Notes under the pieces: model-generated
The model's input: the letters and a program-made list of their open reading frames with translations, nothing else
Told to the model about the DNA's origin: nothing
Database searches by the model: none
In this document: one piece after another, positions 1-8,421 of the stretch
How positions within the stretch are numbered: the first letter of the stretch is position 1
How the letters are laid out: each line of letters starts with the position of its first letter
Program-made: the position numbers and the translations under genes
NCBI GenBank assembly: GCA_937930235.1
Contig: CALGLJ010000031.1
Location: forward strand, 1-37,100
Source: an uncultured Verrucomicrobiales bacterium
GTDB lineage: Bacteria > Verrucomicrobiota > Verrucomicrobiia > Verrucomicrobiales > Akkermansiaceae
Direction: 5' to 3'
DNA: 37,100 nt

Positions 1-1516
1 CTTCGGCTCTGACGAGGATGTCATTGTGCGAGCTATTGGCATCAAAGAAGCTGAGGCGGATCTGCCAAGTGCCATTGACGACTTGATGAACGAAGGTCTT
101 CGAAACCGTGGCCGTATTGAAATCACGGTAAATATTTGGAGCGCCACCACCGGAGTTCCGGTTGATGCTGGAAATACCAGAAGCGCTACTGTTCCAACGG
201 TAGTAACCTGCGGTGTTAAGTTCTGATACGCGACTATATCCATTTTCAAGGGGCGAAGTCGGGGTACCAAAGTCGTAGAGATAGCGGTCCTGCACAACAA
301 GGGGACCCACATCAATAGCCTCACCACCACTGCCATTGCCTCCACCATTGCCACTGTTTCCACCATTGCCATTGCCAGAGTTTCCGCCGTCAGAGTTTCC
401 GCCGTCAGAGTTTCCGCCGTCAGAGTTTCCGCCGCCAGAGTTTCCGCCGCCAGAGTTTCCGCCGCCAGAGTTTCCTACAGGATAAAATGTTCCTCCTTTA
501 GGTTGCGGCCAATTTGTCTCCGATGGATCACCATAACTTCTGTAAGTGTATACAACTCCTGGAGTGGAGTATTCGGTCCGATTTTCACGGTGATCAAAAG
601 TGGTGTTGTTGAAGATAATGTTTCTTGGTCCAGGCGGGCGGTGACCAAACCGGGCTCCGCCAGTCGCGAATACACCCCATGTATGCCATGAAGGTCTGAT
701 GATTTCGTTCTGTTCTACAAGATTGTGACCATCATCACCATTATGGTAATTAACATCTCCTTCGATGCGATTTTTATAGATAACATTATATTTTGCTCCG
801 AGTTGGATAGAGAAGTGACGAATTCTTCTTACAGTCGTTGTGGTGATGAGATTGGAGTCTCCACGCACTTCGAAGTAGCCTTCGCCACCGCCGCCTTTAT
901 TGTAGCAGTTATCGACGAGGGTATCGCGAATGGTGTTGTGATTACCACGAACCTGGATTGGATCAGAACCACTATTAATGACCTCAATGTTACTGAGCCA
1001 GTTATTACTCCCCTCGATTTTTACGAGATTAGTATCGTAATCAGGGAAATCATTTTGAAAACATTCACGACAGAAGCGTCCATCTTTTAATCCTGAACGA
1101 GGCTGTTTAGGTGGATTAGGGAGGGCTTCGTAAACGACTCTCAGATTTTCTAAACCGGCATTTTCAGTATTGCGAGGGAACTCAATAGCGGTGCCGCCTC
1201 TCATATCGGCACTGATTTTTACGCTATCCTTTCTGGTTCCTCTTAGCACGACTCCATCGGCTAGCTCGAGGGTTCGGGTAATTCTATAAGTGCCAGGACT
1301 TAGGAGGATGACTCCTGCCCCTCCTCGATCGATGCTATTCTGCAGATTGTCACCAGGATTAACCCTAGCTTTGATATTAACGACATTGGGAATGCCACCG
1401 CGTCGACCGGCTTTAACGAATTGGTCAATTTCAGGGTAATTTGGATCAATATTCTGTGCCCACGATAAGTGGCCAGCAGTAAGAGAACAACAAAGTAATA
1501 GTATGTGTGTCTTCAT
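1..1516 (-). CDS. Secreted right-handed beta-helix protein, partial (C-terminus off the left edge)
   Basis: An uninterrupted reading frame of 505 codons runs from an ATG at 1516 to the window edge, so the C-terminus is missing. Residues 1-20 form a signal peptide (hydrophobic core, then SWA before Gln). Residues about 50-350 are rich in short Asn/Val/Ile repeats typical of a parallel beta-helix of the pectate lyase superfamily, with motifs such as NWLSNIEVINSG and RGNHNTIRDTLVDN. A Gly-Asn-Ser linker encoded by 15-bp DNA repeats follows. After it begins a beta-sandwich-like domain opening YDFGTPTSP..GYSRVS, a pattern seen beside polysaccharide lyases and esterases. I infer an exported polysaccharide-binding or -degrading protein; the substrate cannot be told and catalytic residues were not identified. 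The gene stands alone, with a long spacer upstream. Confidence 0.85.
   Translation of the reverse strand, partial: MKTHILLLCCSLTAGHLSWAQNIDPNYPEIDQFVKAGRRGGIPNVVNIKARVNPGDNLQNSIDRGGAGVILLSPGTYRITRTLELADGVVLRGTRKDSVKISADMRGGTAIEFPRNTENAGLENLRVVYEALPNPPKQPRSGLKDGRFCRECFQNDFPDYDTNLVKIEGSNNWLSNIEVINSGSDPIQVRGNHNTIRDTLVDNCYNKGGGGEGYFEVRGDSNLITTTTVRRIRHFSIQLGAKYNVIYKNRIEGDVNYHNGDDGHNLVEQNEIIRPSWHTWGVFATGGARFGHRPPGPRNIIFNNTTFDHRENRTEYSTPGVVYTYRSYGDPSETNWPQPKGGTFYPVGNSGGGNSGGGNSGGGNSDGGNSDGGNSDGGNSGNGNGGNSGNGGGNGSGGEAIDVGPLVVQDRYLYDFGTPTSPLENGYSRVSELNTAGYYRWNSSASGISSINRNSGGGAPNIYRDFNTATVSKTFVHQVVNGTWQIRLSFFDANSSHNDILVRAE
376..475. repeat. 15-bp tandem repeat, six full copies plus a partial copy
   Basis: The unit cagagtttccgccgt (last base t or c) occurs six times head to tail from 376 to 465, with ten bases of a seventh. 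The first three copies end in t and the next three in c. The unit is a multiple of three and encodes Gly-Gly-Asn-Ser-Asp/Gly on the minus strand, so copy-number change would lengthen or shorten the interdomain linker of the beta-helix protein without breaking its frame. Confidence 0.95.
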
Positions 1517-2070
1517 TGGGCCTTTACAAAAGACTGAATGCGATTTTTTGTCAATTGTATTTCCAACATCAGAAAATATGTATGACTATTCAGGTGTTTA
1601 AGGGGGGGGATTTGATATCTAATTTGCGGTGTATTTTTCGTGCGGCGCCCATTCTGCAAGGGAGTAATTTTATAATTTTACGCCAGACATAATTTAAGCC
1701 TGATGGCTTTCAAGTCTTTTATTTGTAGTTGTTTAATGGCGGGGGAGTGAGCCGTATTAAGGTGCGGAAAAAATCGCATGATTTGTTTTAGGGTGTCTTG
1801 GGTGGTGTGGTGATGATGATTTCTGCTTCATGAACATCGAATTCGTGGTAGAGTGTTTTTGATATGTCTGACTTAGTTTTAATTTTTAATACAATGAGTG
1901 TTGGATTGATTTCTCAATGTGCGAGATAGCCCGCGATTTGAGCCCGACGCATCGCTTATCAATCAATAAAAAATTGACGTGAAACACTCCGCTGAACTCA
2001 ACCAGCAGCCATAGGGGTTACCCAAGCTTGATCTTGTTGGGGCCTTGCGGCGGCGAGTTTGATTGGTCGT
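1517..2070. other. Intergenic spacer without a recognisable gene
   Basis: This 554-bp AT-rich stretch separates the start of the beta-helix gene from the stop of the next minus-strand gene. A 61-codon frame on the plus strand near 1507-1692 has no protein-like character. I see no tRNA, insertion sequence ends, strong hairpin or poly-T terminator, apart from the weak promoter candidate close to 1516. Confidence 0.6.
1524..1554 (-). promoter_or_regulatory. Weak candidate promoter for the beta-helix gene
   Basis: Read on the minus strand, a perfect TTGACA at 1554-1549 is followed 19 bases later by TTGTAA at 1529-1524. The -35 box is ideal, but the -10 box is poor and the spacing long. If used, transcription would start almost at the ATG at 1516, giving a nearly leaderless mRNA. 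Confidence 0.25.
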
Positions 2071-3078
2071 TTACTCTTCGTCTTCCCGGAAGGGTTTGAC
2101 GATTCCGCTTTCGAGGGAGCCACCGAGCCAGGCAAGAAATTGGTTCATTTCAGAGTGATCGTGGCGAAGGTTTTCCAGCACTTCCCAGCCGCAGTGAGCG
2201 CGATTTCTTACGGGGGAGATTTTTTCAATTTTGACCCGGCTCAGGAGGGCATCAGTTTCTCGTGCCATGGCGTTGATAATCTGTGAGGGGTGGGGGAGGT
2301 CATCGAGATTTTCGGGGGTGAGGCCGAAGGTGGTGACTCCGACACCGAGGTGATTTGCCAAGAAGCGGATTTGGTCGGCGAGGTATTCATCTTCGATTGC
2401 GGAGGAGAAAAAGAGTTCTCCTCCGTTAGCCCACATGGAAGCGCTCATCGTTTGGAAGAGATCTTCCCGGAAGGTGTTGGGGCTGGCGCTGAGGCGCATA
2501 CGCACGGAAGTGAGCTGATATGGAGGAAGGCCGAGGGTTTGCTTGAGGGCGAGGTGGCCAGGGTCGAGGGCGAGGCCTTCTTCTCTTAAATCGCCGTGTT
2601 CCCAGTCGATGAAGACGGTTTCGGGGAATTTCCACAGATTCCCCAAGGGGGCGCTTTCTGACAAAGATTCGCGAAATTCAAAGGTGAAGAGTCCGCAGGA
2701 TTCGGCATACTTTTGCACAATGGCGCGGAATTTTTGAATTTGCAAAAGGGCCTGATCCACGGTGTGGCCATTGCCAAAATCATCGAGTCGTCCTTGCTGC
2801 ATCGCCACCAGTTCCTGAGCCCCTGAGAGGGCGGGAAGAGAGGCTCCCCGGCGGTAGTATCCCTGCCCTTTCTCGACCTTGGCGATGGGGGAGCTGGGAT
2901 CACAGGACATGATCGAGAAGTGATAGCGTAAGGAAGCGTCAGAATATTTCCCGTCGAGGCGAAGGCGGAGGAGACGGATTAACTCGGTTCCCTTAATGGC
3001 CTCCTTGGGATTGGAGGGGAGAAGTTCGGAAAGGAGGTCTGAGAGTTGCTTACGGAGGCTCATTGAGGGTGTGATCAT
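2071..3078 (-). CDS. Unrecognised cytoplasmic protein with a possible N-terminal winged helix
   Basis: I do not recognise this family. The chosen ATG at 3078 gives 335 residues. A TTG at 3138 would add 20 residues, and an ATG at 3063 is a further option; none has a good ribosome-binding site. There is no signal peptide or membrane segment. The first about 80 residues are helical and charged, with a stretch (GTELIRLLRLRL...DASLRYHFSIM) that could form a winged-helix fold and a small glycine-containing wing (KVEKGQGYYRR). The rest is mixed alpha/beta with a conserved-looking FPETVFIDWEHGDLREEG segment and an acidic C-terminus. It is transcribed alone, divergently from the LolA-like gene. A transcriptional or nucleic-acid role is only a guess. 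Confidence 0.75.
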   Translation of the reverse strand: MITPSMSLRKQLSDLLSELLPSNPKEAIKGTELIRLLRLRLDGKYSDASLRYHFSIMSCDPSSPIAKVEKGQGYYRRGASLPALSGAQELVAMQQGRLDDFGNGHTVDQALLQIQKFRAIVQKYAESCGLFTFEFRESLSESAPLGNLWKFPETVFIDWEHGDLREEGLALDPGHLALKQTLGLPPYQLTSVRMRLSASPNTFREDLFQTMSASMWANGGELFFSSAIEDEYLADQIRFLANHLGVGVTTFGLTPENLDDLPHPSQIINAMARETDALLSRVKIEKISPVRNRAHCGWEVLENLRHDHSEMNQFLAWLGGSLESGIVKPFREDEE

Positions 3079-3191
3079 CAGAGGCAAAATACCTCTCAAG
3101 AAATCAAGGTGATTGGATGCCCTTCGCGCAAGCTTCAAGTGGAATAAATTAAAAAAAATCCCTTTTTGTGAGTTTGAAACATCAGATTTTC

Positions 3192-3232
3192 CTAAAAAAG
3201 CTCCCCTTGCGAGTGAATGAAGGCTTTTTTAG
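3192..3232. repeat. Inverted repeat between divergent genes
   Basis: CTAAAAAAGC at 3192-3201 and GCTTTTTTAG at 3223-3232 are perfect 10-bp arms separated by 21 bases. The right arm ends nine bases before the ATG of the LolA-like gene. This could be an operator, or a stem that masks the translation start; a terminator is unlikely because no gene ends here. Confidence 0.55.
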
Positions 3233-3241
3233 AGCCGTCCA

Positions 3242-3967
3242 ATGACTCGAGTAAGTAAAACTTCCCTGATGCAGATCTTCGTTCCTGTGATTCTATTTCT
3301 AGCAACGGCTTTTCCTCTCGCGGCCCAAACGGCAGAGGAAATTATGGCCTCGGTGCGTCAGGTCGCGGGCTTGCAGGATCACATTGATTTGCACGGTCAC
3401 CTTAAGCATAGGGGAAAAAAGATTCCTCTTTCGCTTCTTTTGCGGGGAAAGGAAATCCATTTCAATATCGACGAGGGGGCGGATGCTTTTGCTCTGCGTT
3501 TGAACGCAAACCAGCAAGAGTTATTCGATACCACGGGGGGGAAAGTACAGCCCTTTCCAGATAAAAAAATTGTCCAAGCGATCGGGGGGACTGATGTGAG
3601 TTATGAAGATCTGGCGTTAAAATTTCTCTACTGGCCAAATCCGACCATTGCGGGAGAAAATACCATTAAAACAAAAGCCTGCTGGCGAATCCATGTGGCG
3701 AATCCTGATAAGACGGGACGTTACCGTGAGGTGAGTGTCTGGGTTTCGAAAAAAGAGCGCGCGCTGATGCGAGTCATCGGATACGGGGCACGTCCGCAGG
3801 CCGTTGCGCTGAAGCAGTTCGAGGTGCTTGATGTGACTAAGCGTAAAGGGATTTGGACAGTGAAGAAGCTGAGCGTGAGTTCTTTTAAACCCAATGGCCG
3901 AGCCGATGGGGTGACGTATATTGATTTTGGGAAAAAGAGAAAGGGCTCTCGAAAAAGAAAAAGATAA
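3242..3967 (+). CDS. LolA-like outer membrane lipoprotein-sorting family protein
   Basis: This 241-residue protein has a signal peptide (residues 1 to about 28, ending PLAAQ). A beta-rich domain follows that matches the general pattern of the outer membrane lipoprotein-sorting protein (LolA-like) superfamily. The diagnostic region is GGTDVSYEDLALKFLYWPNP, followed by a short loop with Cys and Trp (KACWRIHVANP) and the strand-rich YREVSVWVSKKERALMRVIGY. The C-terminus is unusually basic (KKRKGSRKRKR). It is probably periplasmic and may bind a hydrophobic ligand; a true lipoprotein chaperone role is not shown. It ends four bases before the convergent dnaB gene. Confidence 0.8.
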   Translation: MTRVSKTSLMQIFVPVILFLATAFPLAAQTAEEIMASVRQVAGLQDHIDLHGHLKHRGKKIPLSLLLRGKEIHFNIDEGADAFALRLNANQQELFDTTGGKVQPFPDKKIVQAIGGTDVSYEDLALKFLYWPNPTIAGENTIKTKACWRIHVANPDKTGRYREVSVWVSKKERALMRVIGYGARPQAVALKQFEVLDVTKRKGIWTVKKLSVSSFKPNGRADGVTYIDFGKKRKGSRKRKR

Positions 3968-3971
3968 TTTC

Positions 3972-5438
3972 TTACTGAGGCTCCCCCGTGAAAGCTCGTG
4001 TTTCGAAGCGCATGAGCCCAGGAATGAAGGTCAAGGGGACGTTTCCGGTCGGGCCATTCCGGTTCTTGGCGACGACGAGTTCGGCCTCTCCCGCTCCTTC
4101 TTCGTCCTCGTCTTCAGGGGGATTTTCTCCGGAATCTTCAGCGATCTTATTTTTGTAGTAAGCCTTGCGATAAAGGAGGCCGATCATATCCGCGTCCTGC
4201 TCGATGGATCCAGATTCACGGAGGTCAGACATGCGGGGGACTCCGAGGGAATCACCAGTCCGGTTTTCGGGGCCTCGGTTGAGCTGCGCGAGGACGATGA
4301 CGGGAATGCTGAGCTCTTTCGCGAGTGCTTTGAGTCCGGCGGAGATTTCTGCGATTTCACGCTCGCGGGAATTAGTCGCTTGGCGTGAGGTAGAGCGCAT
4401 GAGCTGGAGGTAATCGATGGCGATGAGTTCGAGGCCTTCATCGCGATGTTTCCGCCGTGCTTTTGCTCGGAGATCGTTGATGGAAATGGAGGCGGTATCG
4501 TCGATGAAGAGCTTGGCATTAGCGATTTCCATCGAAGCGCGTTTGATGCGTTGCAGGTCGGCCTTTACTGGCTTGTATCCGCGTTGCAGTTTCGAAAATT
4601 CAAAACGAGCACGTGAGAACAGAAGACGTTGGACAATTTGCGAGGAACTCATTTCGCAAGAGAACACCATGGTGCCCTTTTGCTGGTCCACGGCGACGTT
4701 TTCTACGATGTTCATCATAAATGAGGTCTTCCCCATGGAGGGACGAGCAGCGATGATGAACATGTCGGCTGGTTTTAAGCCATTCGACATTTTATCAAGA
4801 TCGGAATAGTTCGTTTGTAGTCCCGTGATTCCCTTATCACCGGCTAGGAATTCTTCGAAAAATTTCATCACTTCCACGACTGTTTCCGCGATGGTTTCTT
4901 CCTTTCCTCCTTCTGCGGCTTCGCGAATTTCGAGGACTTTTTGCTCCACTCCATCGAGGAAGATTTGCACGTCTTCCGGGTCTTCGTAAGCCTCGGTAAT
5001 CGACTCGGTGCAGGAGGTGATGATGCCGCGTAGAATGTGCTTTTCTTTGACAATCTCCAAGTGGGAGTCGAAGTGCGCTGCCGTGGGGGCGTAGGTGTAA
5101 ATTTCCGTGAGAGCGGCAGGACCTCCGAGCATTTCTAGGAGACCACGATCCATGAGATACTGGGTGAGTGCGACCAGCTCGACCGCTTTGTTTTCCTCGA
5201 AATACTTGGTAAGAACCTCAAAGAGTTTGCCATGCGCGGGGACATAGAAATGGCTGGCGGTCAGTTGGCCTTCGATCGCCCGGCCGATGTATTCCTCCGG
5301 GTCTTGCAGCATGGAACTGAGGAGGCTCTTCTCCGGTCCCATCGCATGTGGGGGAGGTTTCAGTGCGTCCGTTCTCTTGCCTTCAGGTGGACCTTGAAGT
5401 TTGGGAGTTTTTTGAGGAGATTCAGTGACATCAGCCAT
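3972..5438 (-). CDS. dnaB: Replicative DNA helicase DnaB
   Basis: DnaB is the hexameric 5'-3' helicase that unwinds DNA at the replication fork. The ATG at 5438 gives 488 residues; a TTG at 5477 would add 13 residues of poor quality. An N-terminal low-complexity tail precedes the helical DnaB N-domain (GPEKSLLSSMLQDPEEYIGRA). The RecA-like motor has Walker A ARPSMGKTS near residues 231-239, Walker B with IAIDYLQLM near 338-347, and the motif VIVLAQLNR followed by MSDLRESGSIEQDADMIGLLYR. Length and motif order are normal and no intein is present. The C-terminus carries an acidic insertion (PPEDEDEEGAGEAE) before the conserved AKNRNGPTG. It converges with the LolA-like gene. Confidence 0.97.
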   Translation of the reverse strand: MADVTESPQKTPKLQGPPEGKRTDALKPPPHAMGPEKSLLSSMLQDPEEYIGRAIEGQLTASHFYVPAHGKLFEVLTKYFEENKAVELVALTQYLMDRGLLEMLGGPAALTEIYTYAPTAAHFDSHLEIVKEKHILRGIITSCTESITEAYEDPEDVQIFLDGVEQKVLEIREAAEGGKEETIAETVVEVMKFFEEFLAGDKGITGLQTNYSDLDKMSNGLKPADMFIIAARPSMGKTSFMMNIVENVAVDQQKGTMVFSCEMSSSQIVQRLLFSRARFEFSKLQRGYKPVKADLQRIKRASMEIANAKLFIDDTASISINDLRAKARRKHRDEGLELIAIDYLQLMRSTSRQATNSREREIAEISAGLKALAKELSIPVIVLAQLNRGPENRTGDSLGVPRMSDLRESGSIEQDADMIGLLYRKAYYKNKIAEDSGENPPEDEDEEGAGEAELVVAKNRNGPTGNVPLTFIPGLMRFETRAFTGEPQ

Positions 5439-5597
5439 GAGGAGACGGACTTTGAAGTAGGAATGAGAGGGTGGCAATCTTGGTAAGTGTGAATAACTTT
5501 CCTAATTTGCTGGAATGTCGGGTGCTGACAGAATCGTTGGTCAAAAGCTTGTCTTTCAAAGCTTGCTCCTCTGCTCATCCTCGCCTTCACTCTCGCC

Positions 5598-6584
5598 ATG
5601 ATCAACGCAGTCACCATAGCTGGCACGGGGAGCTATGTTCCAGAAAAGGTTATGACCAATGAGGATTTATCCGAAATCGTTGATACCAATGACGAATGGA
5701 TTGTGACTCGCACTGGAATCAAGGAGCGGCGTATTGCGGCGGAGGATGAATTTACTTCTCATATGGGGACAAAGGCCGCCACTCGTGCTTTAGAGCAGGC
5801 TGGTCTGGAGGGAGCTGAGGTGGATCTGATCATTGTGGCTACGATCACTCCTGATACCCTCACTCCCGCGACCGCATGCTATGTGCAGGAAGCTCTGGGG
5901 GCGAAAAATGCGGTGGCTTTTGACATTTCGGCAGCCTGTTCTGGATTTTTGTATGCCATGAAGATTGCTAAAAATTTGATTGCGACTGGTTCTTTTCAGA
6001 ATGCCTTAATCATCGGTGCGGAAAAGCTGTCGTCCTTTGTGAATTGGAATGATCGGACCACGTGTGTCCTCTTTGGTGATGGGGCCGGAGCAGCGGTGCT
6101 GCGAAAGGCGCAAGACGGAGAGGGAGTGATTCTGGCTACCGACATTGGGACCGATGGCGGTCAAACCGATCTGTTAAACATCCCTGGAGGAGGAGCGGCC
6201 TGTCCCATTACGGTGAATAATGCGGGCGAGCGCCTCGCGACTCTGGCGATGCAAGGGAAAGAAGTCTTTAAGCACGCCGTGCGGCGCATGAAAAACTCGG
6301 CGAATGTCGTCATTGAACGCGCCGGACTCAAGGCGGAGGACATCGCGCTAGTGATTCCACACCAAGCGAATTTAAGGATCATTGATGCGATTGCGGATCG
6401 GCTGACTGTTCCGAATGATCGGGTCTTTGTGAATCTGCATAAGTATGGCAACACATCGGCTGCCGCGATTGCGATTGCTCTCGATGAGGCAAATCGTGAA
6501 GGCCGGATTCAGAGAGGGGATCAATTTGTCATGGTCGCATTTGGCGCCGGATTGACTTGGGCTGCGGCTGCGATCGAGTGGTAG
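5598..6584 (+). CDS. fabH: 3-oxoacyl-ACP synthase III (FabH)
   Basis: FabH condenses acetyl-CoA with malonyl-ACP to start type II fatty acid synthesis. The 328-residue frame has the full catalytic triad: Cys114 in ISAACSGFLYA, His255 in VIPHQANLRI and Asn285 in YGNTSAA. It also has the usual opening (GTGSYVPEKVMTNEDLS) and the C-terminal FGAGLTWAAAAIEW. The start is an ATG without a visible ribosome-binding site; 120 bp separate it from the divergent dnaB start. The other fab genes and the acyl carrier gene are not in the window. The next gene starts 13 bases downstream on the same strand and may be co-transcribed. Confidence 0.97.
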   Translation: MINAVTIAGTGSYVPEKVMTNEDLSEIVDTNDEWIVTRTGIKERRIAAEDEFTSHMGTKAATRALEQAGLEGAEVDLIIVATITPDTLTPATACYVQEALGAKNAVAFDISAACSGFLYAMKIAKNLIATGSFQNALIIGAEKLSSFVNWNDRTTCVLFGDGAGAAVLRKAQDGEGVILATDIGTDGGQTDLLNIPGGGAACPITVNNAGERLATLAMQGKEVFKHAVRRMKNSANVVIERAGLKAEDIALVIPHQANLRIIDAIADRLTVPNDRVFVNLHKYGNTSAAAIAIALDEANREGRIQRGDQFVMVAFGAGLTWAAAAIEW

Positions 6585-6597
6585 AAGGTTTCTCTTT

Positions 6598-7461
6598 GTG
6601 CTCCGAGATCATCTCAAGTTGCAACTGATTATCCTGCTTTGGGGGTTTACGGCTGTTCTTGGTGCGAAGATTTCATTGCCCGCATCCGAGTTGGTCGTGT
6701 TTCGCACCGCGCTGGCGGGATTGGTCCTATGGGGAATGTTGCGAAAACGTATTCAGATCCAGAGAAAAGATGCCTTTTCATTTTTTGCAACCGGGTGGGT
6801 CATTGGGATTCATTGGGTGTCCTTTTTTCTCGCCGTGAAAGTCGCCAATGTGTCCATCTGCATGATCGGCCTGGCGACCTTATCTCTTTGGACGGCACTG
6901 CTTGAGCCGATCTTTCGAAAAGAGAAAAAGTTCAGCGCCTTGGATCTCTTCTTTGGCATCATTGTGATGGGCGGAGTGGTTCTGATTTTTCGGAGTGAGA
7001 TCCGATATGGTTACGGTTTGGTCATTGCCTTGATCTCAGCTATTATGGGGGCGCTTTTTTCGGTGTTGAATGCCTTTCACGTGAAGAAAGCACATCACGA
7101 GGTGATTACCTTCTACGAGATGTTAGGCGCCTTGGCCTTGGCTGGACTGGCTCTCCCCTTCATGGGCGAGACTCTGAGAATTCCGACGTGGTCAGACTGG
7201 GGTTATCTCCTGATTTTATCAGTGTTCTGCACCGTAGTTGCGTTCTCGTACTATGTGGAGCTTCTGAATCGCTTGAGTGTGTTTACGATCAACTTTGCGA
7301 ATAATCTGGAGCCCGTGTATGGCATTCTGCTGGCAGCGTGGCTTCTGGGAGATTCGGAACATCTGACTCCGGGATTCTACCAGGGCGCAGTCATCATTCT
7401 AGGGGCGACCGTGCTATATCCTCTGATAAAGAGGAGGCTGAAGGATGAGGCAAAAATTTAA
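6598..7461 (+). CDS. DMT-superfamily transporter (EamA family)
   Basis: This 287-residue integral membrane protein begins at a GTG and has about ten hydrophobic segments arranged as two similar EamA halves. The first half contains LLWGFTAVLGAKISLPASELVVFRTALAGLVLWG. The second contains YVELLNRLSVFTINFANNLEPVYGILLAAWLLGDSE, the usual signature near the end of the second repeat. Members of the drug/metabolite transporter superfamily export amino acids, nucleosides or other metabolites; the substrate cannot be read from sequence. It follows fabH closely, and its last four bases overlap the stop of convergent dapA. Confidence 0.9.
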   Translation: MLRDHLKLQLIILLWGFTAVLGAKISLPASELVVFRTALAGLVLWGMLRKRIQIQRKDAFSFFATGWVIGIHWVSFFLAVKVANVSICMIGLATLSLWTALLEPIFRKEKKFSALDLFFGIIVMGGVVLIFRSEIRYGYGLVIALISAIMGALFSVLNAFHVKKAHHEVITFYEMLGALALAGLALPFMGETLRIPTWSDWGYLLILSVFCTVVAFSYYVELLNRLSVFTINFANNLEPVYGILLAAWLLGDSEHLTPGFYQGAVIILGATVLYPLIKRRLKDEAKI

Positions 7462-8336
7462 AGTAAGCCGTAATCTGTCATGAGCGCTTTGAGCTGAGCG
7501 CTTTTATCCTCATTGAGCTTAATGAGAGGCAGGCGGATTTCGTCCGAGCAGTGACCTTGGAGGGCCACCGCAGCCTTGATGGGAATGGGATTAGAATCCA
7601 GCCCCATGAGACCTGAGAAGAGTTTGTAATAGCGTTTTTGCAGTTCGAGAGCTTCTCCGTATTCTCCTTCGAGGCAACGTTTGACCAGACTAGTCATCAC
7701 TTCAGGAATGAGATTGGAGGCGACGCTGACGAGTCCTACGGCGCCGCAGGACATGAAGGGGAGAGTGAGAGGGTCATCGCCAGAGAGGATTTGGAAGTCT
7801 TCGGGAACGGCTTGCACGAGCTGATTGACTCGATCAACCGAGCCGCCAGCTTCTTTATTCGCGACCACATTTTTAAAATCATTTGCGAGTCGTGCGACGG
7901 TCTCAATCCCGATTTCGATGACGGAGCGCCCCGGCACCGAGTAGAGCATGATGGGGAGATCTGTGTTTTCAGCAACGGCCTTGTAGTGCTGATAGAGCCC
8001 TTCCTGCGAAGGTTTATTGTAGTACGGGCAAACTTGGAGTGAACCGTCTACTCCCATTTTCTGCGCCTCTTGAGTGAGATGAATGGCTTCTGAGGTGGAG
8101 TTCGCTCCAGTGCCTGCGACGACTTTTAGGCGTCCCTCTGCGAATTCCACCGCAGCTTGGATGATCTCAAGATGTTCTGAAGCATTCACGGTGGGGGACT
8201 CACCAGTCGTTCCAACTGGAACAATTCCCGTAATGCCAGCGGCCGCTTGCCGATCAATGAGAGCTTTGAAGGCCTCCCGATCGAGCTGACCGTTGCGAAA
8301 TGGGGTGATGAGTGCGGTGAAAGTTCCTGAAAACAT
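7458..8336 (-). CDS. dapA: 4-hydroxy-tetrahydrodipicolinate synthase (DapA)
   Basis: DapA condenses pyruvate with aspartate semialdehyde, the first committed step of lysine and diaminopimelate synthesis. The protein is 292 residues, the family's usual length. It shows the TTGE motif (residues 43-46), the active-site Tyr132 in YSVPGRS with Arg137 beyond it, the Schiff-base Lys161 in ANKEAGGSVDRV, and the PYYNKPSQEGLYQHY stretch. YSVPGR replaces the more common YNVPGR, a conservative change. It is separated from the upstream minus-strand nuoA by a terminator, so it probably has its own promoter in that 85-bp gap. No other dap genes are nearby. Confidence 0.97.
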   Translation of the reverse strand: MFSGTFTALITPFRNGQLDREAFKALIDRQAAAGITGIVPVGTTGESPTVNASEHLEIIQAAVEFAEGRLKVVAGTGANSTSEAIHLTQEAQKMGVDGSLQVCPYYNKPSQEGLYQHYKAVAENTDLPIMLYSVPGRSVIEIGIETVARLANDFKNVVANKEAGGSVDRVNQLVQAVPEDFQILSGDDPLTLPFMSCGAVGLVSVASNLIPEVMTSLVKRCLEGEYGEALELQKRYYKLFSGLMGLDSNPIPIKAAVALQGHCSDEIRLPLIKLNEDKSAQLKALMTDYGLL

Positions 8337-8360
8337 AGAGAGTAGAGTGGTGCAGTGAAA

Positions 8361-8391
8361 AAGGAAAAAGAAAGCTTCATCGGGACGAAGC
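8361..8391 (-). terminator. Rho-independent terminator after nuoA
   Basis: On the minus strand GCTTCGT (8391-8385) pairs with ATGAAGC (8380-8374) across a four-base loop with one G-U pair. A T-rich run, CTTTCTTTTTCCTTTTT, follows. It lies between the nuoA stop and the dapA start. Confidence 0.7.
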
Positions 8392-8421
8392 CTTTGATTG
8401 AAAAGATGAAGCTCCGAGAGA

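Noticed and set aside
475-1090. Several short frames on both strands in the first kilobase
   Set aside because: They overlap the continuous minus-strand beta-helix gene, which has a signal peptide and consistent repeats.
1517-2070. tRNA or small gene in the long spacer
   Set aside because: No GTTCRA-type T-loop with a matching acceptor stem was found, and frames there have no coding character.
5544-5572. Direct repeat of AAAGCTTG upstream of fabH as an operator
   Set aside because: The copies are short, AT-rich and imperfect at their edges, and no promoter elements were found around them.
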